A stretch of 43,111 nt of DNA from an uncultured Clostridia bacterium (GCA_944392615.1 CALXXF010000020.1:1-43111), one strand, 5' to 3'; shown: positions 17,227 to 27,423, numbered from the stretch's first letter. Notes: generated by a model from the letters alone, not told the origin. Numbers and translations: made by a program.

Positions 17227-19863
17227 ATGGCAGAGATTTCGGAAAATTACGAATACAGGGATCAGAAAATCACCGACGTGCAAATGGAAAAGGAGGTAAA
17301 AAAATCCTTTATAAATTACGCTATGTCGGTCATCGTGTCGAGGGCGCTGCCCGATATCCGGGACGGCATGAAGCCTGTTCACAGAAGAATACTTTACACG
17401 ATGTATGAGGACCACCTCACGCATGACAAGCCCTTCAGAAAATCGGTTACCACGGTGGGAAGCGTGCTCGGACGTTATCATCCTCACGGTGACGCATCGG
17501 TTTATGACGCCCTTGTCAGGCTTGCGCAGCCCTTCAATATGAGATATCCGCTTGTGGACGGGCACGGAAATTTCGGAAACATGGACGGCGACAAGGCGGC
17601 GGCATACCGTTATACTGAAGCGAGAATGGCAAAGCTCGCAAATGAAATGCTGACCGACATTGACAAGGAGGTCGTCGATTTTTCACCGAACTTTGACAAC
17701 AAGCTGAAGGAGCCCGATGTATTGCCGTCGCGTTTTCCCAATCTTCTTGTCAACGGATGTGTTGGTATAGCTGTCGGAATGGCTACCAATATTCCGCCGC
17801 ATAATCTGGGAGAGGTGGTTGACGGACTTATCTTTCTCATGGACAATCCCGATGCCGGCGTGCCCGAATTGATGGAGTATATAAAGGGGCCCGACTTCCC
17901 GACCGCCGCGATAATATGCGGAAACGCCGGCATATATGAATCATATATGACCGGAAGCGGAAGGATCACGGTAAAGGCACGCGCCGAGGTTGAAGAGGAC
18001 AGGCACAGGATAGTTGTTACCGAAATACCTTATCAGGTAAACAAGGCGATGCTTGTCGAATCTATCGCAAACTGCGTCAAGGAAAAGAAAATAGAGGGTA
18101 TAACCGATTTGCGCGACGAGACCGGAAAGGACGGTCTGCGCATAGTGATAGATTACAGAAGAGACGCAAACGGACAGGTCATACTCAATCAGCTCTACAA
18201 GATGACCCAGCTTCAGGATACGTGTGCCGTCAATATGCTTGCAATAGTTGACGGCGTTCCGAAGGTACTTGGGCTCAAGGAGATACTTACAAAATATATT
18301 GCCTTCCAGGAGGACGTCGTTTCGAGAAGAGTGCGCTTTGACTTGAAAAAGGCGCTTGCCGAAATGCATATCTACGAGGGCTATATGATAGCCATAAACA
18401 ACATAGAAGAGGTGATAAGCATAATACGCTCATCCGCTTCTATTCCCGACGCGCGCGCAAACCTCATGGAACGCTTTGCACTTACCGAGCCGCAGGCGCA
18501 GGCCATAGTAGATATGACTCTCGGCAGGCTCTCAGGTCTCGAAAGGACAAAGGTCGAGGACAGGCTTGAAAAACTGTCAGCACAGGTAAAGGAGCTCAAA
18601 GAGATACTTGCCGACGAGTCAAAGATAAAGGAAATAATAAAAACCGACCTTCTTGATATAAAGAAGCGCTATGGCGACGAGCGCCGCACAGAGCTTGCCG
18701 AAAGCGAAGACGAGATTCTTCTTGAAGACCTCATCGAGAGGCATACCGCGATAATCACCATGACACACGAAGGCTATATAAAGAGGCTGAGAGCGGACGA
18801 ATATTCTTCCCAGAGAAGGGGAGGCAGAGGCGTCAGCGGTATAAAAACCAAGGAAACCGATTTTGCCGAAAGAGTTCTTGCAGCAGAGAGCCACGATTTC
18901 CTGATGCTGTTTACCAACAAGGGCAAGGTCCATGTCATGAAGGTGTACAGGGTGCCGGAGTCCGGAAAGAACACAAAGGGAAGCAATATCGTAAATCTCA
19001 TAGACCTTGAAGAGAATGAGAGCATAACGGCAATGCTGTCGGTTCCTGATTTCAGGGAAAACGATTACCTGTTGTTTGTCACCAGAAACGGAACAGTTAA
19101 GAGAACTCCCCTTTCGGAGTTTGAATACAGAAGAAAGGGAGGGAAGATAGCGCTTTCGCTCGACGAAGGAGACGAGCTTGTCTATGTTCGCCATACAGGC
19201 GGAAATGACGACGTTATCATAGCTACCCACAATGCAAATGCAGTGAGATTTTCCGAAAGGGATGCACGCCCCATGGGAAGAACGGCGAGAGGGGTGCGCG
19301 GCATAAGGCTGGAAGAAGGCGACTACGTCAAGGGCGTCACCCTTGTCGATGACAGCAAGTCCCTGATAACCATAACCGAAAAGGGATACGGAAAGCGCTG
19401 CTCATTCTCTGATTTCACCTGCCGCAACAGAGGCGGAAAGGGAGTCATCTGTCACAACGTCAATGAAAAAACCGGACTTCTCGCAGGTATTTCCACCGTC
19501 GAAGACAGCGACGACCTCATGATAATAACCGACGACGGCACAGTTATCAGAATATCGGCGGGTGAGATACCTGTCTACGGAAGAGGTGCGTCGGGCGTCA
19601 TAGTCATGCGTCCCGATGAAAACAGCAGTATAATCAATTTCACAAACGTCGGCAGGGAAGATGATTCACAAAAAGAAGGAGAACAGATTCAGACGTCGAA
19701 ATCCGGGTCCTCAGGACAGGATTTCCCCGCGGCTGACGATTTTGCGGACGGTATGGCGGACGCATCAGACGATACATCAGACGATACAGCGGAGGACGGC
19801 GGGGAGTCTGACGAAGGCGAATATACCGATTTTTCCGAAGAGTCGACAGGTGACGAAAACTGA
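17227..19863 (+). CDS. gyrA: DNA gyrase subunit A
   Basis: 878 residues. Catalytic Tyr is Y129 in AAYRYTEARM. The quinolone-determining stretch reads HPHGDASVYDALVRLAQ (residues 85-101) with Ala at position 90 and Asp at 94, the arrangement found in mycobacteria. The C-terminal beta-pinwheel begins with the GyrA box QRRGGRGVSG near residue 537, showing gyrase rather than topoisomerase IV. The final 70 residues are a long acidic tail (DDTSDDTAEDGGESDEGEY). With GyrB it introduces negative supercoils ahead of the fork. AAAGGGAC precedes the ATG. Confidence 0.97.
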   Translation: MAEISENYEYRDQKITDVQMEKEVKKSFINYAMSVIVSRALPDIRDGMKPVHRRILYTMYEDHLTHDKPFRKSVTTVGSVLGRYHPHGDASVYDALVRLAQPFNMRYPLVDGHGNFGNMDGDKAAAYRYTEARMAKLANEMLTDIDKEVVDFSPNFDNKLKEPDVLPSRFPNLLVNGCVGIAVGMATNIPPHNLGEVVDGLIFLMDNPDAGVPELMEYIKGPDFPTAAIICGNAGIYESYMTGSGRITVKARAEVEEDRHRIVVTEIPYQVNKAMLVESIANCVKEKKIEGITDLRDETGKDGLRIVIDYRRDANGQVILNQLYKMTQLQDTCAVNMLAIVDGVPKVLGLKEILTKYIAFQEDVVSRRVRFDLKKALAEMHIYEGYMIAINNIEEVISIIRSSASIPDARANLMERFALTEPQAQAIVDMTLGRLSGLERTKVEDRLEKLSAQVKELKEILADESKIKEIIKTDLLDIKKRYGDERRTELAESEDEILLEDLIERHTAIITMTHEGYIKRLRADEYSSQRRGGRGVSGIKTKETDFAERVLAAESHDFLMLFTNKGKVHVMKVYRVPESGKNTKGSNIVNLIDLEENESITAMLSVPDFRENDYLLFVTRNGTVKRTPLSEFEYRRKGGKIALSLDEGDELVYVRHTGGNDDVIIATHNANAVRFSERDARPMGRTARGVRGIRLEEGDYVKGVTLVDDSKSLITITEKGYGKRCSFSDFTCRNRGGKGVICHNVNEKTGLLAGISTVEDSDDLMIITDDGTVIRISAGEIPVYGRGASGVIVMRPDENSSIINFTNVGREDDSQKEGEQIQTSKSGSSGQDFPAADDFADGMADASDDTSDDTAEDGGESDEGEYTDFSEESTGDEN

Positions 19864-19913
19864 CGTCTGCCGGCAATGAACGCGCACGACCCCCTGCAAG
19901 AAAGGATAAACTC

Positions 19914-20534
19914 ATGAAAAAAGCATTGCTTGTACTGCTTCTTACCGCCCTTCTGATACCGTCGCTCTGCTCGTGCTCATATTACAGCGACGAGCAGGCG
20001 GCGCTCATAATAGACGAAGTACTCACAAAGGAAGCGGAGCTCAACGGTTATATCTACGGAAATTCCTTCGACACGGCTGAGGATCCCGGAGACGATGTGA
20101 ACAGCTCGTATCAGGTTTATTATACCGTCGCTCCCGATTCCAAATACCTGACATTGTCGTCTTTGATGGGAGCTGTGGACGATCTGATAGCTTCCGGATC
20201 GCGCTCTGAAATCTATTCATATGCATTTGAAGGGCTTTCGACCGACGATTTCAGCGCCCCTGCGAGATTTGCGGAAGACGAGAAGGGAAACCTTCAGATA
20301 AACGTGGCTGAGAACTCATATGCCGGGATGCGAACCGCCGCAGTGCTGGGAAGCGCCAGGGTGCTGAGGTCCAACAAGACCCATATCAAGGCTGAATTTA
20401 CCGCGATAAGAACCTCTTCAAGCGGACAGAAGACAGAGGCAGTCCTCGATGTGGAGATAATATACGAGGACGGGGCATGGAAGCTATTAAGACAGACGTT
20501 TATTGCCTCGGTCGTCAGTGAAGAGGATATCTGA
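19914..20534 (+). CDS. Putative lipoprotein
   Basis: 206 residues, no recognised family. The signal peptide MKKALLVLLLTALLIPSLCSC ends with a lipobox (SLCSC), so a Cys near residue 19-21 should be lipid-modified and the protein anchored on the outer face of the membrane. The mature part (YYSDEQAALIIDEVLTKEAELNGYIYG and a C-terminal IIYEDGAWKLLRQTF) has an NTF2/DUF4878-like strand pattern at its end, which is weak evidence. GAAAGG lies before the ATG. It sits between gyrA and recA on the same strand, 50 bp after gyrA, so it may be cotranscribed. Confidence 0.75.
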   Translation: MKKALLVLLLTALLIPSLCSCSYYSDEQAALIIDEVLTKEAELNGYIYGNSFDTAEDPGDDVNSSYQVYYTVAPDSKYLTLSSLMGAVDDLIASGSRSEIYSYAFEGLSTDDFSAPARFAEDEKGNLQINVAENSYAGMRTAAVLGSARVLRSNKTHIKAEFTAIRTSSSGQKTEAVLDVEIIYEDGAWKLLRQTFIASVVSEEDI

Positions 20535-20576
20535 GGATGAGGGGCAAAAGTTAACACAAGTGATACAAAACTCAAA

Positions 20577-20593
20577 TACGAAAGGCATGGTCA
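20577..20593 (+). promoter_or_regulatory. 17-nt leader element shared with jag
   Basis: TACGAAAGGCATGGTCA, identical to the minus-strand sequence before jag. Here the AAAGG is about 15 bases from the recA ATG, again longer than usual. No LexA-box-like palindrome (GAACnnnnGTTC) is visible upstream of recA. Confidence 0.5.
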
Positions 20594-20600
20594 GACATAT

Positions 20601-21701
20601 ATGGCAAAGGTTGCTAAGAAAAAAGAGACCGTAATCAAAGCGGACGGGGACGAAGCAAAGAAAAAAGCTCTTGAGGCTACGCTTCTTCAGATAGAGAAAG
20701 ATCACGGAAAGGGAGCCATAATGCGTCTTGGGGACAACAAGGCGATGAATGTCACCGCCGTCTCCACAGGATCGCTCACCCTTGACCTCGCGCTCGGCAT
20801 AGGAGGACTCCCGCGCGGAAGGATAGTTGAGATATACGGGCCTGAGTCCTCAGGAAAGACAACGCTTGCGCTTCACTGCGTAGCTGAGGTGCAGAAAACC
20901 GGGGGAGTCGCCGCATACATAGACGTCGAAAACGCACTTGACCCGGTATACGCGAAAGCGCTCGGAATAAACATTGACGATTTGCTCGTTTCACAGCCGG
21001 ACAGTGCGGAACAGGCGCTTGAGATAACAGAAAGCCTTGTGCGCTCCGGGGCAGTGGATATCATAGTTATAGACAGCGTCGCGGCGCTCGTGCCGCAGGC
21101 GGAGGTCGACTCAGAGATGGGACAGAATCAGGTGGCGGCTCAGGCAAGGCTTATGTCGCAGGCTCTGCGCAAGCTGACAAGCTCTATATCAAAGACAAAC
21201 TGTATAGTGATATTCATAAATCAGCTGCGCTTGAAGGTCGGCGTCGTCTACGGAAATCCCGAAACTACCCCCGGAGGAAACGCACTTAAATATTACGCCT
21301 CTGTCCGTATAGACGTTAGAAAATCGGAGACGCTCAAAAACGGCGCCACGAGCTACGGCAATCATGTCAAGTGCAAAGTCGTCAAGAACAAGGTCGCGCC
21401 TCCCTTCAAGGTCGGCGAGTTCGATATAATATACGGAAAGGGAATATCAAAAACCGGGGAAATACTTGACATAGGCGTCGATACCGGTATAATAGAAAAA
21501 AGCGGCGCATGGTTCTCTTATAACGGCGAAAAGATAGGACAGGGCAAGGACAGGGCGAGAGCTTTTCTTGAAGACAATCCCGACCTTCTTTCCGAAATAG
21601 AGGAAAAGATCCGCATTGAGTGCGAAAGCGGAAACATCGACGTTGGAACAGAGGAAAATTCCATAGACGATGATTTTGACATAAGCATAATAGACGACTG
21701 A
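20601..21701 (+). CDS. recA: Recombinase A
   Basis: 366 residues. Walker [10 protein letters not shown] lies at 80-88, Walker [15 protein letters not shown] near 155, loop L2 region [23 protein letters not shown] near 213-236, and an acidic C-terminal tail. It forms the filament for homologous recombination and triggers the SOS response. recX follows directly (34 bp), the usual pairing. No SOS operator was seen, so regulation may rely on read-through or an unrecognised site. Confidence 0.97.
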   Translation: MAKVAKKKETVIKADGDEAKKKALEATLLQIEKDHGKGAIMRLGDNKAMNVTAVSTGSLTLDLALGIGGLPRGRIVEIYGPESSGKTTLALHCVAEVQKTGGVAAYIDVENALDPVYAKALGINIDDLLVSQPDSAEQALEITESLVRSGAVDIIVIDSVAALVPQAEVDSEMGQNQVAAQARLMSQALRKLTSSISKTNCIVIFINQLRLKVGVVYGNPETTPGGNALKYYASVRIDVRKSETLKNGATSYGNHVKCKVVKNKVAPPFKVGEFDIIYGKGISKTGEILDIGVDTGIIEKSGAWFSYNGEKIGQGKDRARAFLEDNPDLLSEIEEKIRIECESGNIDVGTEENSIDDDFDISIIDD

Positions 21702-21735
21702 CAAAAGCGGGCTTTTTACACACAAGGGGATAAAC

Positions 21736-22329
21736 TTGAAATCTATGACCGAGTACAAAAAAGCGCGCATAAATTCAGCGCCTCCGGAAACACAGCCCCG
21801 GAAGGAGCCCGCGGGCGGGATGGCTTCGGGAATGCAGTCCCGGAAGGAAATATCTTTTTGCCGGGAGGATCCCGGAAGGACCGTTTATGAAGCTGCTCTG
21901 AGACTTCTTAAGTATTCTCCGCGGAGCAAAAAGACGCTTAAAGACGCGCTTGCCGCCAGAGGATTCGCAAGAGAACACATTGCTGATTCCGTAGAGCGTC
22001 TTTGCAGAGAGGGGCTTTTGAATGACCGGCTTCTCATGTATAACTATTGCAGGTATCTTGCCACAAAGAAATATTTCGGCCCGCTGCGCATAAAAAGAGA
22101 GCTTTACAGAAAATTTGACGCCTCGGATGCAGACCTCTTTTTCATACCTTCGACAGAGGATATCGATTTTGAAGGGCTTGCGGTAAAATTTGCACGAAGA
22201 TATCCGGGCAGAGAAAAGGAGTTCATAATACGAGCCCTGAAGAACAGAGGATATGAATACTCTCACATAAAAGCGGCCCTGGCTTCGGCGTATCAGGGCG
22301 GACTCCCGCAGGAAAATCCGGATGACTGA
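21736..22329 (+). CDS. recX: Regulatory protein RecX
   Basis: 197 residues. The RecX helical repeats are visible from about residue 50: VYEAALRLLKYSPRSKKTLKDALAARGF, then EGLLNDRLLMYNYCRYLATKKYFGPLRIKREL, and a last repeat ending NRGYEYSHIKAAL. RecX binds RecA filaments and damps their activity. The first 45 residues are a polar, Pro/Ser/Glu-rich extension. The start is TTG at 21736, six bases after AAGGGGA; an ATG three codons later is the alternative. Position directly after recA supports the call. Confidence 0.88.
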   Translation: MKSMTEYKKARINSAPPETQPRKEPAGGMASGMQSRKEISFCREDPGRTVYEAALRLLKYSPRSKKTLKDALAARGFAREHIADSVERLCREGLLNDRLLMYNYCRYLATKKYFGPLRIKRELYRKFDASDADLFFIPSTEDIDFEGLAVKFARRYPGREKEFIIRALKNRGYEYSHIKAALASAYQGGLPQENPDD

Positions 22330-22447
22330 AGGCGTCAGACCGTAAGTCTGCAAACCGTACCGTAAGGCGTCAGACCGGATACGCCGGGCGGAAATCACGC
22401 AGCGCCGCAAAAACGCGGGAAAGAAAACTATACAGGATGGAAAGATC

Positions 22448-23782
22448 ATGTCACAGTATAAGGTTGGATTTGTCTCTCTCGGATGTCCGAAAAATCTTGT
22501 GGATACAGAGGTCATGCTGAGGAAGCTGAGCGACGAAGGATATATCATAACTCCGGATGAGACAGAGGCAGATGTCGTCGTCATAAACACGTGCGCTTTT
22601 ATTGAGAGTGCAAAAAAAGAAGCGATAGACAATATCCTTGACATAGCGTGGCTCAAAGAAAACAAAAGCCTTAAGGGGATAGTTGTGTGCGGCTGTCTTG
22701 CTGAGAGGTACGGCGAGGAGATAATGAAGGAGATGCCGGAGGTCGACGCAGTTGTCGGCGTCGGAAGCATGTCCGACATATCCGCGGCTGTGGAAAAGGC
22801 GCTGAAGGGCGAGAAATATTTTTCAGCAAAGGACAAAAATCTCTCACCCCTCGGAGGCGACAGGATAGTGACTACCCCGGATTACGCGGCATACATAAAA
22901 ATTGCCGAGGGCTGCGACAACAGATGCACATATTGCGCCATACCGTATATAAGAGGGCGCTTCCGCTCAAGACCGATGGAAGATATCATAAAGGAGGCAA
23001 AGGAGCTGGAGGCAATAGGCGTGAAGGAGCTCTGCGTAGTCGCACAGGATACGACTCGCTACGGGCTTGATATTTACGGCAGCTATTCGCTTGCCCGCCT
23101 TTTGCGGGAAATAACCGCCGCGACGCAGATCCCGTGGATACGCGTGCTCTACTGTTATCCCGACAAGATAACCGACGAACTGATAGAGGAATTTAAAAAT
23201 AACGAGCGCATAGTTAAATATATAGACCTGCCGATACAGCACGTGAGTGAGAATATACTCCTGAGAATGAACCGACGCGGCGGCAGAGACGCTGTCCTCT
23301 CCGCAATAAAAAGGCTCAGGGAGGGCGTACCCGGCATAACGATACGCACCACTGCAATAGTCGGATTTCCCGGAGAAACCGAGGAGGATTTTGAAGAGCT
23401 CTGCTCCTTTATAAAAGAAGCGAGATTCGACCGCTTCGGGGCGTTTGCCTACTCGCGGGAAGAAGGCACTCCGGCGTATGACTTTCCCGACCAGGTGGAT
23501 GAGCAGACCAAGGAGGACCGCTATTCTGTGATAATGCAGACTCAGGCGGATATATCAGAGGCACTCAACGAGCTGAAAAAAGGCACACTCGTGACCGTAC
23601 TCACGGAGGGATATGACCCTGTATCGTCGGCATACTATGGCAGAAGCGCCGCCGACGCCCCGGATATCGACGGCAAGGTTTATTTTAATTCCCGCAGGAA
23701 AATAAAAGCGGGCACTTTCGTAAATGTGAGAATAACCGACGTGCTCGATTACGATCTCTTCGGCACCGAAGAGAGGAGCTGA
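22448..23782 (+). CDS. rimO: Ribosomal protein S12 methylthiotransferase RimO
   Basis: 444 residues. The N-terminal MTTase domain starts KVGFVSLGCPKNLVDTE with cluster ligands C13, C49 and C83. The radical-SAM motif C156-x3-C160-x2-C163 (CDNRCTYC) is followed by the typical RGRFRSR stretch, and a TRAM domain lies at about 380-444. The protein uses two [4Fe-4S] clusters to methylthiolate an Asp of S12. LGCPKN(L/M)VDTE distinguishes RimO from MiaB. It is next to pgsA, a common clostridial order. Confidence 0.93.
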   Translation: MSQYKVGFVSLGCPKNLVDTEVMLRKLSDEGYIITPDETEADVVVINTCAFIESAKKEAIDNILDIAWLKENKSLKGIVVCGCLAERYGEEIMKEMPEVDAVVGVGSMSDISAAVEKALKGEKYFSAKDKNLSPLGGDRIVTTPDYAAYIKIAEGCDNRCTYCAIPYIRGRFRSRPMEDIIKEAKELEAIGVKELCVVAQDTTRYGLDIYGSYSLARLLREITAATQIPWIRVLYCYPDKITDELIEEFKNNERIVKYIDLPIQHVSENILLRMNRRGGRDAVLSAIKRLREGVPGITIRTTAIVGFPGETEEDFEELCSFIKEARFDRFGAFAYSREEGTPAYDFPDQVDEQTKEDRYSVIMQTQADISEALNELKKGTLVTVLTEGYDPVSSAYYGRSAADAPDIDGKVYFNSRRKIKAGTFVNVRITDVLDYDLFGTEERS

Positions 23783-23810
23783 AGGAAAAAAGGGAGGCAC
23801 AGGTAAATCC

Positions 23811-24413
23811 ATGAGTATAAAGAAGGTCCCTAACATACTCACCGTGATAAGGGCGCTGCTGGTTCCGGTCTTCATGGTGATAATAATATTCACCCCGCTC
23901 GCCACAGACAATCAGAACCTGATAACAGGTGCGGTATTCTTCGCGGTCATATCGCTCACCGATATGATAGACGGAAAGATCGCGCGAAAATACGATGCCG
24001 TGACCGACTTCGGAAAATTTCTTGACCCGATCGCCGACAAGCTCTTAGTTATCGGCGGTATGATATCGCTTTGCGTTTTTTATCTTGAGCGCGACTACAT
24101 AGCGCTGCCGGTTTTTATTGCCTTTTCGGTTTTTATCGTGGTCGCAAGAGAGCTTGCGGTCACGTCGCTCCGGCTGATATGCAAGAGCTCCGACGGAAAG
24201 GTGATTGCGGCAAATATGGCAGGCAAAATCAAGACGGTCTCCCAGATGATATTTATTGTCGCCGCCTGTCTTGAGCCTGTTTTCTTTACCGATTCTCTCG
24301 TTATCTCGTTCGTTTCGCTTTCGGTCATGACGGTCATGACCATCTATTCAGGTATAAATTATTTTGTCATATATATTCCGCTGATAAGGAAAGGCGACAA
24401 TGCTTCCGAATGA
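23811..24413 (+). CDS. pgsA: CDP-diacylglycerol-glycerol-3-phosphate 3-phosphatidyltransferase
   Basis: 200 residues. The CDP-alcohol phosphotransferase signature is complete: D-x2-DG-x2-AR-x8-G-x3-D-x3-D in DMIDGKIARKYDAVTDFGKF. Start KKVPNILTVIRALLVPVFM is typical of PgsA. Several membrane helices are evident. It makes phosphatidylglycerol phosphate, the precursor of phosphatidylglycerol and cardiolipin, in the cytoplasmic membrane. The 3' end overlaps holA by 14 bp. Confidence 0.93.
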   Translation: MSIKKVPNILTVIRALLVPVFMVIIIFTPLATDNQNLITGAVFFAVISLTDMIDGKIARKYDAVTDFGKFLDPIADKLLVIGGMISLCVFYLERDYIALPVFIAFSVFIVVARELAVTSLRLICKSSDGKVIAANMAGKIKTVSQMIFIVAACLEPVFFTDSLVISFVSLSVMTVMTIYSGINYFVIYIPLIRKGDNASE

Positions 24414-25446
24414 ATTTGACAAGCTGATATCTCCTCTTATGCGCGGCGCGTATCTCTTTTACGGTCCTGAGGAATATCTGAAGCAATATTATAAAAAAAA
24501 GCTGAAAAAGACTCTGATCGGGGACGAATCGCTTGAGGGCTTCAATTATTCGCTTCTGAGCGATTTGTCAGAGCTCGCCTCCCAGATCGATATCCTTCCG
24601 GTTATGAACGACAGAAGACTTGTCGAAATTACCGATATTAAATTCTCAAAGCTGTCGCAGGACGCACTTTCTGAGCTGTGCGAGCTCTGCGCCAGGGCGG
24701 CGTCGCAGGAGACGGTGCTGCTGTTTTATACAAGAGGCGATGAATTTTCAGGCGAAAAGTATTCCGGTTCGGGCGGTCAGCGCTCAAAGGAGTATTTTAA
24801 AAAGCTGTCGCAGGCAATAAATACAGTTGAGTTTGCAAAACAGACGCCGGCAAGGCTGTCTGCGTGGCTCGGAAAGCATTTCGCGGCAAATCACGTCTTT
24901 GCCTCCCCTGAGACCTGCGCCGAAATGGTGGAGCGCTGCGGCACAGATATGAACACCCTTGCAAATGAGACCGAGAAGCTCTGCGCATATATGAGGGCGC
25001 AGGGCAGAGATCGCCTTGATTCGCAGATTCTGAAAAATGTATCGATACCGAACGACGATATCGGAGCCTTTGATTTTGTAAACGCGATTCTGGACAGGAA
25101 CACCTCAAAGGCGTTTGAAATTTTTTCGGAGATGAAGAAAAGAAAGACCGAGCCTGTGGAAATAGCCGCGTCGGTCAGCAGGGTGATACACGAGCTTATA
25201 AACGTCAAAACCCTTAGCGACTGCGGAAGAAATGCAGCAGAAATATCGCAAATCACCTCGCTTAAGCCTTACCCTGTAAAGCAGAGACTTGCAAGCGCCT
25301 CCAAACGCACAAGGGAAGAGCTTTATGCCGCGGCAAGGGCGTGTCTTGAAACAGATATCAAGCTGAAGAGCCGCTGCGCCGACAGGTATATAGCCATAGA
25401 AGAATTGATTTTTGAACTCGGCAGGGCGATACCTTCAAGAGCCTGA
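24400..25446 (+). CDS. holA: DNA polymerase III delta subunit
   Basis: 348 residues, standard length for HolA. The start LMRGAYLFYGPEEYLKQYYKKKLKK is the characteristic N-terminal strand and degenerate P-loop. The middle carries ERCGTDMNTLANETEKLCAY, a conserved delta pattern, and the C terminus is the helical collar-forming domain (KSRCADRYIAIEELIFELG). It opens the beta clamp in the clamp loader. The ATG lies within the end of pgsA; AAAGGCG precedes it, so the two are coupled. Confidence 0.9.
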   Translation: MLPNEFDKLISPLMRGAYLFYGPEEYLKQYYKKKLKKTLIGDESLEGFNYSLLSDLSELASQIDILPVMNDRRLVEITDIKFSKLSQDALSELCELCARAASQETVLLFYTRGDEFSGEKYSGSGGQRSKEYFKKLSQAINTVEFAKQTPARLSAWLGKHFAANHVFASPETCAEMVERCGTDMNTLANETEKLCAYMRAQGRDRLDSQILKNVSIPNDDIGAFDFVNAILDRNTSKAFEIFSEMKKRKTEPVEIAASVSRVIHELINVKTLSDCGRNAAEISQITSLKPYPVKQRLASASKRTREELYAAARACLETDIKLKSRCADRYIAIEELIFELGRAIPSRA

Positions 25447-25580
25447 TTTTTCAGGTGTGCAACTATGAGTTGCGGCGGGCGCATTCGGGCACGCAGTCAC
25501 AGCTTGGCCGGGCGGACCTGGCGCAGACCTCAGGCTGCGTCAGAAAAATTTTTAAAGCTGCAAAACCGGAGAAAACAGAT

Positions 25581-26219
25581 TTGGAAAAGCTTAAAATATC
25601 CCGCGTTATAGTAGTGGAAGGAAAATATGACAAAATAAGGCTTGAAAGCCTCATAGACGGGCACATAATAACCACGGAGGGCTTCGGGATTTTCCGTGAC
25701 AGGGATAAGACCGAATATTTCAGGAGGCTTGCAGAGGCAAAGGGTCTTATTGTGGCAACAGACAGTGACGGCGCGGGGCTTGTGATAAGAAATTATTTTA
25801 ATTCAATAATTCCCGCACAGTATATATCTCATGTTTATATACCCGGTATACCGGGCAAGGAACGGCGCAAAAGCGCACCTTCCAAGGAGGGCACCCTCGG
25901 TCTTGAGGGAATGGACACTGCCACCTTAAGAGCTCTGTTTATTCCTTTTTCATCCGAAGCTGAAAAAGAGGACTCCGACGTCAATCAGCCGGCATCTGAA
26001 GAGGTTACCGCGCTTGATTTGTATAATGACGGATTCAAAGGCGGCAAGGACAGCGCATATAAGCGAAAGGCGTTGCTGCGCGCCGCGCGCCTGCCCGAAA
26101 ATATTTCGTCAAAGGCGATGCTGGGGGCCATAAATTCCCTGGGCGGGAAAAAATTTTACGAGACTGTTAAGGAAAAGGCAAATGAGGGCTTTTTACAAAA
26201 AACACAAGGAAATAATTGA
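25581..26219 (+). CDS. rnmV: Ribonuclease M5-like TOPRIM protein (DUF4093)
   Basis: 212 residues. The TOPRIM domain is visible at 8-115: VIVVEGKYDKIRLESLIDG (catalytic Glu), then IVATDSDGAGLVIRNYF (the DxD motif). The C-terminal part (KRKALLRAARLPENISSKAMLGAINSLGG) fits the DUF4093 domain found in many clostridial RNase M5 homologues. RNase M5 matures 5S rRNA. The start is placed at TTG 25581, nine bases after CCGGAG; a longer frame from GTG 25455 has a composition unlike the family and no good ribosome binding site. It overlaps the next gene by 38 bp. Confidence 0.8.
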   Translation: MEKLKISRVIVVEGKYDKIRLESLIDGHIITTEGFGIFRDRDKTEYFRRLAEAKGLIVATDSDGAGLVIRNYFNSIIPAQYISHVYIPGIPGKERRKSAPSKEGTLGLEGMDTATLRALFIPFSSEAEKEDSDVNQPASEEVTALDLYNDGFKGGKDSAYKRKALLRAARLPENISSKAMLGAINSLGGKKFYETVKEKANEGFLQKTQGNN

Positions 26220-26748
26220 TTATCTTTTTTTCGGCGTCGTCACAACCATAGTGAGTATGGCTTTTTACAAGCTTACGACGGCTCTTTTCATCGGCTATCC
26301 CTCCATGCATACAGAAAGCGGGGAGGCGTCGGCGCTTTTGGTTTCCATAGCTACGGCGGTACAGTGGGTCACGGGAGTTGTCACCGCCTTTATTACCAAC
26401 AGGCTGTTTGTCTTCCGCGACAGAAACAACCGGCCGGGGTATGTGGCAAAGCAGTTTGCCGTTTTTGCCGGTTCCAGGGTTGTGACATGGTTTATAGACT
26501 GGGGCATTTCGGTTGCCGGGATCGCTCTGTTTTATAAATACGGTATTTTTACCGGAGAGCTTATAAGCTCGGAGGGAGCATTTTATTCACTTATAAACAA
26601 GATTTTCTCGGCAGACTTCATAGTCAAATGCATTTCCGCAGTCATCGTCGTCATACTCAACTATATTATATCGGTATTCATAGTTTTCAGACGGACGAGA
26701 AAGGAAAACCGCGAAAGGAAGGAAGATGAGGCAGACGCCTCTTCCTGA
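26182..26748 (+). CDS. GtrA-family membrane protein
   Basis: 188 residues with four hydrophobic helices at about 13-35 (DYLFFGVVTTIVSMAFY), 55-75, 92-118 and 150-172 (IVKCISAVIVVILNYIISVFIVF). NRLFVFRDR between helices 2 and 3 and the final NYI.SVFIVFRR are hallmarks of the GtrA family. Members help move or flip polyprenyl-linked sugars for cell-surface glycosylation. The start codon lies inside the end of the RNase M5-like gene. The C terminus is highly charged. Confidence 0.85.
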   Translation: MRAFYKKHKEIIDYLFFGVVTTIVSMAFYKLTTALFIGYPSMHTESGEASALLVSIATAVQWVTGVVTAFITNRLFVFRDRNNRPGYVAKQFAVFAGSRVVTWFIDWGISVAGIALFYKYGIFTGELISSEGAFYSLINKIFSADFIVKCISAVIVVILNYIISVFIVFRRTRKENRERKEDEADASS

Positions 26749-26934
26749 CGCTTCGCCGGCTGAAGGCAGATGAGATCAGCCTGCCGCAAGGCGTTTGCTG
26801 AAAAGCAAAGCGGAGCTGACCGAAGACGGATCAGAAGCTGAAAAAGGCAAAAATAAAACAGGGATGTCACTGAGATGGATCGTATCGGTTGATATCCATA
26901 CATACAAATTCTTTTTACAAGAGAGGAACGTATT

Positions 26935-27423
26935 ATGAAATGCCCGTCATGCGGATATGAGGACAGCAAGGTGGTGGATTCAAGGCCCTCGGAAAACAGC
27001 AGTATACGCCGCCGCAGGGAGTGTCTTGCCTGCAAGCACAGATTCACGACCTACGAGTTTATTGAAAAAGCCCCGCTTTTTGTGATAAAGAAAAACGGGA
27101 CAAAGGAGGTTTTCGACAGGCAGAAGCTGCTTGCAGGGCTGATAAAGTCGTGCTACAAAAGACCTGTGACGGCAGACCAGCTCGACGCGCTGACAAAGGA
27201 TATCGAGAGCGAGCTTGTTAATTCGCTCAGGACAGAGGTGCCGTCTTCCGAGATAGGAAGCATGGTGATGGAGCGGCTCAAGGAACTCGACGAGGTGTCA
27301 TATGTCAGATTTGCCTCGGTTTACAGGGAATTCAAGGACGTAGATACCTTCCTTGCTACTATACAGCAGCTCCAGCAGAAGAAGGACAAGCGCACAAGGT
27401 CAAAAAAGCAGAAGGGCGAATGA
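26935..27423 (+). CDS. nrdR: Transcriptional repressor NrdR
   Basis: 162 residues. Zinc ribbon C3/C6 and C30/C33 ([10 protein letters not shown]... RRRRECLAC), followed by the ATP-cone domain from about 48 ([25 protein letters not shown]). NrdR senses dATP/ATP and represses ribonucleotide reductase genes. Alone with its own ribosome binding site (AGAGGAAC); its targets are not in the window. A strong terminator follows. Confidence 0.95.
   Translation: MKCPSCGYEDSKVVDSRPSENSSIRRRRECLACKHRFTTYEFIEKAPLFVIKKNGTKEVFDRQKLLAGLIKSCYKRPVTADQLDALTKDIESELVNSLRTEVPSSEIGSMVMERLKELDEVSYVRFASVYREFKDVDTFLATIQQLQQKKDKRTRSKKQKGE

Noticed and set aside
20521..20600. SOS (LexA) operator before recA
   Set aside because: No GAAC-type palindrome could be found there.
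25455..25580. N-terminal extension of the RNase M5-like protein
   Set aside because: Composition is unlike the family and a good ribosome binding site supports the TTG at 25581.
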